In this document: positions 1 through 6,401 of the stretch, piece by piece
Position numbering within the stretch: the stretch's first letter is position 1
Layout of the letters: every line of letters begins with the position of its first letter
NCBI GenBank assembly: GCA_017543165.1
Contig: JAFYGL010000041.1
Location: 1 to 10,944 of the forward strand
DNA length: 10,944 nt
Direction: 5' to 3'
From: Victivallales bacterium
GTDB taxonomy: Bacteria > Verrucomicrobiota > Lentisphaeria > Oligosphaerales > Oligosphaeraceae
Notes under the pieces: model-generated
Database searches by the model: none
Told to the model about the DNA's origin: nothing
What the model saw: only the letters and a program-made list of their open reading frames with translations
Position numbers and translations under genes: made by a program

Positions 1-536
1 CTCATCAGTTCATCTATCGTCGGGGCGGATTTAAGAAGATTGCTGCATGAGCGTGGCGTTATTCCTGCCTCGACGGAGGCGTTTATGAATTCCAGCAGTT
101 TGTCATAGAAGCCATTTACGTTTATCAGGCCGATTGGGATTGGACCATCGTGGAACAATCTGTTCATCTTGGAGATAGCCAGCGCGTCGAAAAGTTCGTC
201 CCATGTGCCGAAACTGCCAGGCAGCGCGACCACCACATCAGCCAGTTCCAGCATCTTTGCCTTGCGTTCTGCCAGATTCTCCGTTTCATAGCATTCTGTC
301 AGGTCAGTGCGCCTCATGTGTGCGGGAAGCCCGCTGGTGAACACGCCGATTGCCCTGCCTCCATTGGCCAGTACGGTGTCGGCAAGTGTCTTCATGGTGC
401 CTTCATTGGAGCCGCCATACACCAGAGTCAAGCCATTTCTGGCAAGATATTCACCTGTAGAAACAACAGCCTCTTCATAAACTTTGTCTTTGGGAAAACT
501 TGAGGCTAGATATACTACCACATTTTGTATTTTCAT
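1..536 (-). CDS. LOG-family (TIGR00730-like) nucleoside 5'-monophosphate phosphoribohydrolase, 3' end outside window
   Basis: The 178 visible residues form a Rossmann-type LOG/lysine-decarboxylase-like fold. LOG proteins cleave the N-glycosidic bond of (modified) purine nucleoside monophosphates and are cytosolic. The sequence shows the glycine-rich motif YGGSNEGTM (about residues 40-48), the ERK segment around residues 90-92 with the conserved Arg, and the signature PGSFGTWDE (residues 106-114), a variant of the usual PGGxGTxxE with Ser for the second Gly. Family members run about 180-195 aa, so only a short C-terminal piece should be missing past the left edge. The ATG at 536 was chosen because a GAAGG purine stretch lies about 10 nt upstream and the protein begins at the first beta strand (KIQNVVVYLASS). 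It lies downstream of paaK on the same strand, with a repeat-filled gap of about 110 bp. The family is often misnamed lysine decarboxylase; the exact substrate is unknown. Confidence 0.88.
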   Translation of the reverse strand, partial: MKIQNVVVYLASSFPKDKVYEEAVVSTGEYLARNGLTLVYGGSNEGTMKTLADTVLANGGRAIGVFTSGLPAHMRRTDLTECYETENLAERKAKMLELADVVVALPGSFGTWDELFDALAISKMNRLFHDGPIPIGLINVNGFYDKLLEFINASVEAGITPRSCSNLLKSAPTIDELM

Positions 537-561
537 AGAGAATTACCTTCAATAAATCAAT

Positions 562-610
562 GCAAAGGCGCAGAAATGCAGTCTTTAACCCTGCTTCTCT
601 GCGCCTTTGC
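562..610. repeat. Imperfect inverted repeat (hairpin) between paaK and the LOG gene
   Basis: Arms 562-581 and 591-610 are complementary at 18 of 20 positions around a 9-nt loop. The arms carry the words AAAGGCGCAGA and TCTGCGCCTTT. Read on the minus strand, the hairpin falls between the paaK stop and the LOG start. It could therefore attenuate or end the paaK transcript, but no good T-run follows it, so a terminator role is uncertain. It is part of the larger G+C-rich repeat reaching to about 645. Confidence 0.7.
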
Positions 611-645
611 GTCTCTGCGTTAAAAAAACTCCGCGCCTCTGCGTT
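597..645 (-). repeat. Short direct repeats of an AACGCAGAGRCGC unit just after the paaK stop
   Basis: Two 13-mers, at 609-621 and 633-645, read AACGCAGAGRCGC on the minus strand and differ at one base; their starts are 24 bp apart with an A/T-rich spacer between. A related word lies in the adjoining hairpin arm (597-610). The block begins four bases from the paaK stop codon. The same vocabulary (AACGCAAAGGCGC) recurs in the serC terminator at 6204-6216. It resembles the dispersed AACGCAGAGGCGC-type intergenic repeats seen in many bacterial genomes. There is no coding capacity. Confidence 0.65.
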
Positions 646-648
646 GTA

Positions 649-1944
649 TTATTGGCGCAGGTCGATAACGCGTTTTGCCTTGCCTGCGGTGCGTTCGATC
701 TTGCCTGGCTCCACCAGGGTGATCTTGGCGTTGATGCCGATGATCTGCTTGATCTTGCCGCCGATGACCGCCCGCATCTTCTCCAACTTGCTGACCTCGT
801 CGGATATCATTTCAGGCGTGACCTCCACCTTGACCTCCAGTTCGTCCATGGCCTTGGTGCGGGATACCACCAGCTGGTAGTAGGGCTGAACGCCTTCAAT
901 GCCCAGCAGAACGCTCTCCACCTGTGTCGGGAACACGTTGACACCGCGGATGATGAGCATGTCGTCCGACCTGCGGCGCACTTTCTCCATGCGCACCAGC
1001 GTACGCCCGCATTCGCATGTTTCGTAGTGCAGGCATGAAATGTCCCTGGTGCGGTATCTGATGAGGGGCATGCCTTCCTTGGTGAGGTTGGTGAACACCA
1101 GTTCTCCTTCCTCGCCTGGACCCTTGACCTCGCCCGTGTCGGGATCGATGATTTCAGGATAGTAGTGGTCCTCGAATACATGCAGTCCATTGTGGCATTC
1201 GCAGTCGCAGGAGACGCCTGGCCCCATGATTTCAGAGAGGCCGAATATGTCATGGGCATGTATCCCAGATTTCTTCTCGATCATATTCCGCATTTCCTCA
1301 GTCCATGGTTCCGCGCCGAATATGCCCACTCTCAGTTTGGTCTGCTTTAAATCCACACCCAGTTTCTCAGCTTCTTCCATCATGTGCACAAAGAAGGAAG
1401 GCGTGCAGCAAATGGCGTTGACGTTGAAGTCGCGTATGAGCATGATTTGCTTTTCCGTTGCGCCGCCGCTTGCTGGAATCACGGAGCATCCCAGCCGTTC
1501 CGCGCCATAGTGCAGGCCCAGACCGCCAGTGAACAGGCCGTAGCCATAGCCCACCTGTATCAGGTCATTGTCCGTCAATCCGCACATTTGCAGTGCGCGT
1601 GCGACAGTTTCCGCCCATGAGTTGATGTCGTTCCTGGTGTAGCACACCACGGTTGGCTTGCCTGTGGTTCCGCTGGAGGCGTGTATCCTCACAATGTCCT
1701 TCTGGTCCACAGCAAGAAGGCCGAAGGGATAATGCTCCCTCAGATCCTTCTTCATTGTAAAGGGGAATTTCGACAAATCCTTCAAGGCATGCAGGTCAGA
1801 GGGCTTGACGCCCTTTTCATCGAAGGCTTGCTTGTAGAAGGGCACATTGGCGTAAACCCTTTCCAATGTGGCGCGCATACGTTCCAGCTGTATGCGTTCC
1901 AAAGCACGCCTGTCAACATAGTCTTTCAGTAATAAGTCTTCCAT
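649..1944 (-). CDS. paaK: Phenylacetate-CoA ligase (PaaK family, AMP-forming)
   Basis: A 431-aa member of the ANL adenylating superfamily, the usual PaaK length. It activates phenylacetate or a similar aryl acid (indoleacetate, for example) to the CoA thioester via an acyl-adenylate in the cytosol. Visible motifs: the phosphate-binding loop SSGTTGKPTVV (about 90-100), FGAEPW (209-214), the FGLSEIMGPG adenine/substrate segment (234-243), RYRTRD (296-301), the hinge before the small C-terminal domain at RSDDMLIIRGVNVFPTQVE (about 325-343), and the terminal GKAKRVIDLR (421-430) carrying the adenylation lysine. Two Cys/His clusters (C246, C248, C250, H251 and C304, H306, C310, C312) could bind a metal; that is inference. 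An upstream in-frame ATG at 2007 is possible, but GGAG lies 5 nt before the ATG at 1944 and the protein then starts at the family's usual N-terminus. No indolepyruvate oxidoreductase genes or other ring-degradation genes are in view, so the true acid substrate is open. It is divergent from smpB across a 130-bp gap. Confidence 0.93.
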   Translation of the reverse strand: MEDLLLKDYVDRRALERIQLERMRATLERVYANVPFYKQAFDEKGVKPSDLHALKDLSKFPFTMKKDLREHYPFGLLAVDQKDIVRIHASSGTTGKPTVVCYTRNDINSWAETVARALQMCGLTDNDLIQVGYGYGLFTGGLGLHYGAERLGCSVIPASGGATEKQIMLIRDFNVNAICCTPSFFVHMMEEAEKLGVDLKQTKLRVGIFGAEPWTEEMRNMIEKKSGIHAHDIFGLSEIMGPGVSCDCECHNGLHVFEDHYYPEIIDPDTGEVKGPGEEGELVFTNLTKEGMPLIRYRTRDISCLHYETCECGRTLVRMEKVRRRSDDMLIIRGVNVFPTQVESVLLGIEGVQPYYQLVVSRTKAMDELEVKVEVTPEMISDEVSKLEKMRAVIGGKIKQIIGINAKITLVEPGKIERTAGKAKRVIDLRQ

Positions 1945-1949
1945 TTTCG

Positions 1950-1953
1950 CTCC
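1950..1953 (-). promoter_or_regulatory. Ribosome binding site deciding the paaK start
   Basis: GGAG on the minus strand sits five bases before the ATG at 1944. The alternative in-frame ATGs further upstream (1968 and 2007) lack as good a match, so this site supports the 431-aa protein. Confidence 0.6.
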
Positions 1954-2074
1954 AATTGGTGCTTGCATTTTGGGACTGTCGAATAAAAAAACGGCGTAAT
2001 TTATCACAGTTCCAATGGATTAAAAGTCAATGCGCTGTATATTTTGCACCAATTATGGAGAGTATATTCTAATC

Positions 2075-2545
2075 ATGGCAAATAAGAAGAAACAGACTGA
2101 GGAGCGCAAGTTAATAGCCCAGAACCGAAAGGCCAGGCACGATTATGAAGTGCTGGAGACTTTTGAGGCGGGCATTGCGCTGGAGGGCACGGAGGTGAAG
2201 ACCTGCCGCGCAAATGGCGTCAGCCTGGTGGATGCGTATGCTGTGGTGCGCTTGGGTGAACTTATCATGGTGGGCTCGCATTTTGCGCCATACGAATTCG
2301 GCAACCGCTTCAACCACCAGCCAAGACGGGACCGCAAACTGCTTATGCACAAGCGTGAAATCATCCGCCTCAAGAAAAGCATCGAGGCCAAGGGCCTTAC
2401 CTTGATTCCGTTGTCGCTTTATTTCAAGCGGGGGCGCGTCAAAGTGGAATTGGCTTTGTGCAGAGGCAAAAATGTGCATGACAAGCGGGACGCGCTGAAG
2501 AAGAAGTCCGACGAAATGGAAATGAAACGAGCGCTCTCCCGTTGA
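2075..2545 (+). CDS. smpB: SsrA (tmRNA)-binding protein SmpB
   Basis: A 156-aa protein, the normal SmpB size. SmpB binds the tRNA-like domain of tmRNA and brings it to stalled ribosomes for trans-translation. Recognisable segments: NRKARHDYEVLETFEAGIALEGTEVK (residues 17-42), SLVDAYAVV (50-58), the tmRNA-contacting HFAPYEFGNRFNHQPRRDRKLLMHKREI (69-96), GLTLIPLSLYFKRGRVKVELALCRGKNVHDKR (107-138), and a basic C-terminal tail (DALKKKSDEMEMKRALSR) of the kind that enters the mRNA channel. The frame stays open upstream to an ATG at 2030, but MANKKK at 2075 matches the family start. A GGAGAG lies unusually far (about 14 nt) upstream. It is first of three tightly packed plus-strand genes. No tmRNA gene was seen in the window. 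Confidence 0.97.
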   Translation: MANKKKQTEERKLIAQNRKARHDYEVLETFEAGIALEGTEVKTCRANGVSLVDAYAVVRLGELIMVGSHFAPYEFGNRFNHQPRRDRKLLMHKREIIRLKKSIEAKGLTLIPLSLYFKRGRVKVELALCRGKNVHDKRDALKKKSDEMEMKRALSR

Positions 2546-2563
2546 AAATATTGATATTGACTT

Positions 2564-3595
2564 ATGAAAGTTAGTGATTTTGACTTTGATTTGCCCGAGG
2601 AACTTATTGCGCAGTTCCCCTCCCAGCGCAGGGAGGAATGTCGCATGCTGGTGCTGGACAGGAAGGAGGGCGAGGCGGAAATACACCCCTTCACCGACTT
2701 TGGCAACTATATGCAGCCTGGCGATTGCCTGGTGATAAATGACACACGCGTACTCAGAGCAAGGCTCTGGGGGCACAGGCCTGGCAGCGGCGGGCGCGTA
2801 CAGGCTTTTGTGCTTAAACAACTGGACAAGGCAAGCTGGCAGTGCCTCCTCAAGCCTGGCAGGCGAATGCAGCCAGGCACGCAGGTGATGATTGACGGTG
2901 CGGAGGCTTCATTCACGGTCCTGTCCCATAACGAGGACGGCACTTTCAATGTGATGTTCGACACTGATGATGTGCTGGATCTGCTGGAGAGGGCAGGGCA
3001 GGTGCCTCTGCCGCCATACATAACCAGGCAGCCGACAAAAGAGGATGCGGAACGCTACCAGACCGTTTACGCCAGGGAGCCAGGCGCAGTCGCCGCCCCC
3101 ACCGCTGGCCTGCATTTCTCAAAGGAGATGCTGGAGGCCCTGAAGGCGCGCGGCATTCGCATTGCGTCCCTTACTTTGCATGTCGGCGCTGGCACGTTCA
3201 AGCCAGTCAGCGTGGACAATGTGGAGGAGCACATCATGCACGAGGAACGCTTCTTCCTGACCGAGGAGGCCGCCTCCATGATAAACACTGCCCATGACGA
3301 GGGGCACCGCGTGGTATGCGTGGGGACCACCACGGTCCGTGTGCTGGAGAGTTGTGTCATTCCAGGCACCCGCAAGGTGGCGCCCCGCAGCGGCAGCACC
3401 TCAATCTTCCTGTATCCGCCATACAAGGCAATTGTGCCTGACGCGCTGCTCACCAACTTCCATCTTCCTCAATCCACCCTGATAATGCTGGTATGCACTT
3501 TTGCGGACAGGGACAGGGTCTTCGCCGCCTACAAAAAGGCCATAGACAACAAGATGCACTTCTACAGCTACGGCGATTGCATGCTGCTTAAATGA
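2564..3595 (+). CDS. queA: S-adenosylmethionine:tRNA ribosyltransferase-isomerase QueA
   Basis: A 343-aa full-length QueA. The enzyme transfers and isomerises the ribosyl part of SAM onto 7-aminomethyl-7-deazaguanine at tRNA wobble position 34, giving epoxyqueuosine. Family segments seen: FDFDLPEELIAQFP (6-19), LVINDTRVLRARLWG (56-70), PLPPYITR (148-155), ERYQTVYA (163-170), the strongly conserved GAVAAPTAGLHFS (174-186), LTLHVGAGTFKPV (203-215), HIMHEERF (223-230), VGTTTVRVLES (253-263), YPPY (284-287), and TNFHLPQSTLIMLVCTFA (297-314). It starts 18 bp after smpB, and its TGA overlaps the ATG of the next gene (ATGA), so translational coupling is likely. The Shine-Dalgarno sequence is weak. 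No other queuosine genes (tgt, queG) are in the window. Confidence 0.97.
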   Translation: MKVSDFDFDLPEELIAQFPSQRREECRMLVLDRKEGEAEIHPFTDFGNYMQPGDCLVINDTRVLRARLWGHRPGSGGRVQAFVLKQLDKASWQCLLKPGRRMQPGTQVMIDGAEASFTVLSHNEDGTFNVMFDTDDVLDLLERAGQVPLPPYITRQPTKEDAERYQTVYAREPGAVAAPTAGLHFSKEMLEALKARGIRIASLTLHVGAGTFKPVSVDNVEEHIMHEERFFLTEEAASMINTAHDEGHRVVCVGTTTVRVLESCVIPGTRKVAPRSGSTSIFLYPPYKAIVPDALLTNFHLPQSTLIMLVCTFADRDRVFAAYKKAIDNKMHFYSYGDCMLLK

Positions 3596-4254
3596 CGCCA
3601 ATGGACAATGCGGAACTCATAAGGCGTGTGGAGGAAGAGGCGGCGAAACGGCTTCTTTCCAGTCCCGCCTGCCACGATTGGGAGCATACATGCCGCGTTC
3701 GGGGCAATGCAATGTGCATTGCCCGCGAGGAAGGCGCGGATTTGCTGGTGGTGGAACTGGCGGCCCTATTGCATGACATTGGGCGACCAGCCGAACTGGC
3801 GGACCATGGCAAGACCGACCATGCCGTGCTGGGCGCCGTCATGGCCGCTGATGTGCTAAAGGACTTTGGCTGCGACGAAACTCTGGTCGCAAAGGTCGCT
3901 TCTTGCGTGCGTACCCACAGGTTCCGCAAGCGCAGTCCAGAAGGCGTCCCTGCCAGTCTTGAGGCGCAATGCGTCTATGATGCGGACAAGCTGGATTCCA
4001 TCGGCGCCATCGGCATAGGCAGGTCGTTCCATTTTGCTGGCAGGACTGGCGCCAAGGTGCACAACACGGAACAGCAGGCGCTCGCCTCGGAAAGCTACAG
4101 CCGCGAGGACACCGCCTATCGTGAATACCTGGTGAAACTACGCTATGTCAAGGACAATATGCTCACCAGCACAGGGCGCCGCCTGGCACGGCAGCGCCAT
4201 GACTTCATGTGCAGTTTCTTCGATGAACTTAATTCCGAAACCTCGTCCATTTAA
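3592..4254 (+). CDS. HD-domain phosphohydrolase, YedJ-like
   Basis: A 220-aa cytosolic protein with the HD-superfamily metal site: HDWEH (residues 28-32), HD at 61-62 in ALLHDIGR, H77 and H109, and a later Asp in YDADKLDSIGAIGIGR (129-144, D132). HD enzymes are metal-dependent phosphohydrolases, most often acting on nucleotides; the substrate of this subfamily is not established. The YDADKLDSIGA segment and overall length match the YedJ-like group rather than dGTPases, RelA/SpoT or cyclic-di-GMP HD-GYP proteins. The ATG at 3592 overlaps the queA stop by 4 bp; a second ATG at 3601 is an alternative start. The coupling suggests coexpression with queA and smpB, but no functional link is shown. 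Confidence 0.88.
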   Translation: MTPMDNAELIRRVEEEAAKRLLSSPACHDWEHTCRVRGNAMCIAREEGADLLVVELAALLHDIGRPAELADHGKTDHAVLGAVMAADVLKDFGCDETLVAKVASCVRTHRFRKRSPEGVPASLEAQCVYDADKLDSIGAIGIGRSFHFAGRTGAKVHNTEQQALASESYSREDTAYREYLVKLRYVKDNMLTSTGRRLARQRHDFMCSFFDELNSETSSI

Positions 4255-4360
4255 GCCTCTGCATATTCGCGAAATGCTTTAAACATTGAGGCATGGTCAT
4301 GCGCTGGAGGCGTTGTTGTTGTGGGGTGGATTGGGAACATAGCCTTAAGACAAGATTAAG

Positions 4361-4402
4361 ACAAGAGGAGCCAAGGGGATGTGTCCCCTTGGCTCCTCTT
4401 GT
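4361..4402. terminator. Perfect 19-bp inverted repeat with 4-nt loop, likely bidirectional terminator
   Basis: Arms 4361-4379 and 4384-4402 are exactly complementary around the loop TGTG. It lies between the convergent ends of the HD gene (4254, plus) and the TM2 gene (4537, minus), where a bidirectional terminator is expected. Flanking DNA has a tandem TTAAGACAAG on the left (4345-4354 and 4356-4365) and a tandem CTTGTT on the right (4398-4409). Neither side has an uninterrupted T-run, so it is not a textbook intrinsic terminator; a foldback repeat is the alternative. The rest of 4255-4536 shows no gene and no further structure I can name. Confidence 0.6.
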
Positions 4403-4536
4403 TCTTGTTCAAAGCCTGCCTTCTTGTTAGCAGAGCTTATCTATTGGTGCTTTGCAAAATACCGATGATACAACACTGGCAGAAGTCTTTCAAAAATGCC
4501 AATTATTATATTCGGGCAAATTGCGCATCCAATGAA

Positions 4537-4827
4537 TTAGAACCATGGCTTCTTGTTGTCAACGTAGGTGGCCTTGAAATCCGCGTCAGATTTCGTGAGA
4601 TAAAGGATGCCTTCGATGATGCCAATGATTGATACGACTGAGGTGGGGATGCCGCAGATAATGAAACCCAAAACGCCGCAGCACAGCATGATAATGGCTT
4701 CCTTCTGGTAGCCAAGATAGAATTTGTGGATGCCAAGCCAACCTAAAAAGATGGCCAGAAGACCTGCCACGAGTTTTTGCTTCTCGTCTGAAGCTGGAGT
4801 TGGATTGAGATTTTCGTTGTTGTCCAT
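4537..4827 (-). CDS. TM2-domain small membrane protein
   Basis: 96 aa. After a polar 16-residue N-terminus comes the TM2 domain: a first hydrophobic helix (KLVAGLLAIFLGWLG, about 18-32), the characteristic GIHKFYLGY turn (32-40), then hydrophobic stretches at about 44-60 and 63-78, and a short charged tail. The family is widespread and mostly uncharacterised; helices and loop suggest an inner-membrane hairpin protein. The start is well supported: GGAGGT on the minus strand (4834-4839) is 6 nt from the ATG. The gene stands alone, divergent from serC and convergent with the HD gene. Confidence 0.88.
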   Translation of the reverse strand: MDNNENLNPTPASDEKQKLVAGLLAIFLGWLGIHKFYLGYQKEAIIMLCCGVLGFIICGIPTSVVSIIGIIEGILYLTKSDADFKATYVDNKKPWF

Positions 4828-4917
4828 GAATAGACCTCCAATTGTTAAAAGGCTAAAACAAACTTACTTGAAAAAAACGTCAATAGAATAACCCCATATA
4901 GGCTAAATACAAATTGA

Positions 4918-4939
4918 AAAATAGTAGAAAAACTATTTT
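4918..4939. promoter_or_regulatory. A+T-rich dyad in the TM2-serC divergent region
   Basis: AAAATAGT (4918-4925) and ACTATTTT (4932-4939) form an 8-bp inverted repeat with a 6-nt loop, in the 280-bp non-coding gap between divergent TM2 and serC. It could be an operator or curved DNA. Because the gap is A+T rich, chance is a real alternative. Confidence 0.3.
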
Positions 4940-4980
4940 GATTTTCAAATGGCGATTGTTTGCGTCTATGGGCTGGCAAC

Positions 4981-5008
4981 TTGCGAATTAAGGCATTTGA
5001 ATTATATT
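4981..5008 (+). promoter_or_regulatory. Candidate sigma-70-type promoter for serC
   Basis: TTGCGA (4981-4986) and TATATT (5003-5008) are separated by 16 bp and lie about 100 bp before the serC ATG. The -10 matches consensus at five of six positions and the -35 at four. The leader between them and serC is G+C rich (5040-5075) and carries two near-copies of AATTCAGG (from about 5056 and 5091). I recognise no riboswitch there. Confidence 0.35.
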
Positions 5009-5107
5009 TTGCCTCGTTTTGCTCAGGTTCTCGTCTGTGTAGGCGGGGCCTTGTAATTCAGGTACGGGGGCGGCGTGCAAACGTCCCTTAAATTCAGGAC
5101 ACTAAAA

Positions 5108-6199
5108 ATGGAAGAAGTGTACAATTTCAACGCAGGACCTGCGGTACTGCCAAAGGCAGTCATGCTAAAGGCGCAGGAAGAGTTCGTGAACTATCACGGC
5201 ATTGGCTATGGCATCATCGAAGAAAGCCACAGAAATGCCAACTTTGAGGAGGTCATCACCTCTTGTGAGGCTAACATCCGCAAATTGATGGGCATAAGTG
5301 ATGACTATGAAGTGCTGTTCCTGCAGGGGGGCGGAAGTACGCAGTTCGCCATGGTGCCGATGAACCTGATGATACCTGGCAAGAAAGTCGGCTATTGCGA
5401 TACAGGCGAGTGGGCCCACAAGGCAATGAAGGAAGCCAAGATACTTGGCGGCGACGTGGATTTGGTTTATGACGGTTCGGCCTGCAAGTACACTACCATC
5501 GGCGATGCCTCCGCATGGAAGGTCAATCCAGACTATGCATACGTATATATGTGCTGCAACAACACCATCTACGGCACGGAATACCAGAGCTATCCGCAGA
5601 CGGGCGACGTTCCCCTGGTGGCTGACATGTCCAGCGACATGATGTCCCGTCCAGTTGATGTGAGCAAGTTCGGCATTATTTTCGCAGGCGCGCAGAAGAA
5701 CATCGGCCCGGCTGGCGTCACGCTGGTCATCATCCGCAAGGACCTGGCATCACGCTGCCCCGCCAACATCCCGACCATGTTCCGCTACAGCACGCACATT
5801 GACAAGAAGTCCCTCTTCAATACACCGCCCACATTCTGCATCTACATGATGCGCCTGGTGACGGATTGGCTGATTGGCCTGGGCGGCATCCCCGCAATCC
5901 AGAAGATGAACGCGGAAAAGGCTGCGAAACTGTATGCGGCTATTGACGGCTCCAACGGCTTCTTCCGCGGCACCGCAGCCGTGGCGGACCGTTCCAAGAT
6001 GAACGTCTGCTTCCGCATTGGCGAAGGTGACGACGTCCTTGAAAAGAAGTTCGTTGCAGAAGCCAAGGCCGCTGGCCTGGTCGGCGTAAAGGGGCACCGC
6101 GCAGTTGGCGGTCTTCGCGCCAGCATCTACAACGCAATGCCACTGGCTGGCGTTGAAAAACTGATTGCATTCATGGCTGACTTCGCCAAGAACAACTAA
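5108..6199 (+). CDS. serC: Phosphoserine aminotransferase SerC
   Basis: 363 aa, the usual SerC length. This PLP enzyme converts 3-phosphohydroxypyruvate and glutamate to phosphoserine, and also acts in the DXP-dependent vitamin B6 route. Motifs: YNFNAGPAVLP (5-15), EESHR (38-42) with the phosphate-binding Arg, FLQGGGSTQFAMVPMN (71-86), the PLP-ring Asp region VADMSSDMMSRP (171-182, D173), the Schiff-base lysine in FAGAQKNIGPAG (192-203, K197), TPPTFCIYM, and the C-terminal GHRAVGGLRASIYNAMP. The frame is open back to an ATG at 5075, but the ATG at 5108 fits the family N-terminus and has AGGA eight bases upstream. It is apparently monocistronic, with a strong terminator 14 bp after the stop. 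No serA or serB is adjacent. Confidence 0.97.
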   Translation: MEEVYNFNAGPAVLPKAVMLKAQEEFVNYHGIGYGIIEESHRNANFEEVITSCEANIRKLMGISDDYEVLFLQGGGSTQFAMVPMNLMIPGKKVGYCDTGEWAHKAMKEAKILGGDVDLVYDGSACKYTTIGDASAWKVNPDYAYVYMCCNNTIYGTEYQSYPQTGDVPLVADMSSDMMSRPVDVSKFGIIFAGAQKNIGPAGVTLVIIRKDLASRCPANIPTMFRYSTHIDKKSLFNTPPTFCIYMMRLVTDWLIGLGGIPAIQKMNAEKAAKLYAAIDGSNGFFRGTAAVADRSKMNVCFRIGEGDDVLEKKFVAEAKAAGLVGVKGHRAVGGLRASIYNAMPLAGVEKLIAFMADFAKNN

Positions 6200-6212
6200 T
6201 CACAACGCAAAG

Positions 6213-6246
6213 GCGCCTCTGCTTCAACGCAGGGGCGCTTTTTTTT
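6213..6246 (+). terminator. Intrinsic terminator of serC
   Basis: A 10-bp stem pairs GCGCCTCTGC (6213-6222) with GCAGGGGCGC (6229-6238), with one T-G wobble, across a 6-nt loop. It is followed at once by eight T residues (6239-6246), classic Rho-independent geometry. The left flank and arm contain AACGCAAAGGCGC (6204-6216), the same word family as the repeats after paaK, so the terminator may derive from that repeat. Confidence 0.9.
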
Positions 6247-6250
6247 GTTT

Positions 6251-6365
6251 AGTGGACAGTGGAACGTCGGGTGCCCGCAGCGAAAAGCTGCGGGCGCAAT
6301 CTGCACCTTCCAAATGCGGAGCTTTTCGCCCCGCGTACCCAACAGACCACAGTCCACAGTCCACT
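6251..6365. repeat. Foldback intergenic repeat, copy 1
   Basis: About 115 bp, matching 7202-7307 along its whole length with scattered changes and a few small indels. Its ends are an imperfect terminal inverted repeat (AGTGGACAGTGG at the left, CCACAGTCCACAGTCCACT at the right). Inside is a perfect 9-bp hairpin, 6273-6281 with 6287-6295 and loop GAAAA, extendable to 11 pairs with one wobble. A weaker second hairpin lies at 6316-6334. GCGAAAAGCT (6280-6289) also pairs exactly with AGCTTTTCGC (6320-6329), giving an alternative fold. No ORF inside is convincing. It resembles MITE- or REP-like non-autonomous elements and begins right after the serC terminator. Confidence 0.85.
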
Positions 6366-6401
6366 CCTTACCCCTAATTGACTAAAATAGGAAATACGCA
6401 G

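Noticed and set aside
150..503. Plus-strand open frame opposite the LOG gene
   Set aside because: It is antisense to a gene with the LOG motifs; no domain is recognisable.
560..1038. Two plus-strand open frames across the repeat and the paaK 3' end
   Set aside because: Both are antisense to paaK or within repeat DNA, with no family resemblance.
2111..2821. Minus-strand open frame (236 codons) across smpB and queA
   Set aside because: It spans two well-identified plus-strand genes and their junction and has no recognisable domain.
4381..4632. Plus-strand open frame of 83 codons next to the perfect hairpin
   Set aside because: It starts inside the inverted repeat and runs antisense through the TM2 gene; no ribosome site or family match.
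4940..5107. Possible riboswitch or serC-motif RNA upstream of serC
   Set aside because: The leader is G+C rich but I could not trace a recognised SAM, T-box, glycine or serC-motif consensus fold, so no call is made.
6165..6377. Plus-strand open frame of 70 codons across the serC terminator and repeat copy 1
   Set aside because: It overlaps serC out of frame, then reads through a terminator and a palindromic repeat. Indels between the two repeat copies break the frame, which argues against coding.
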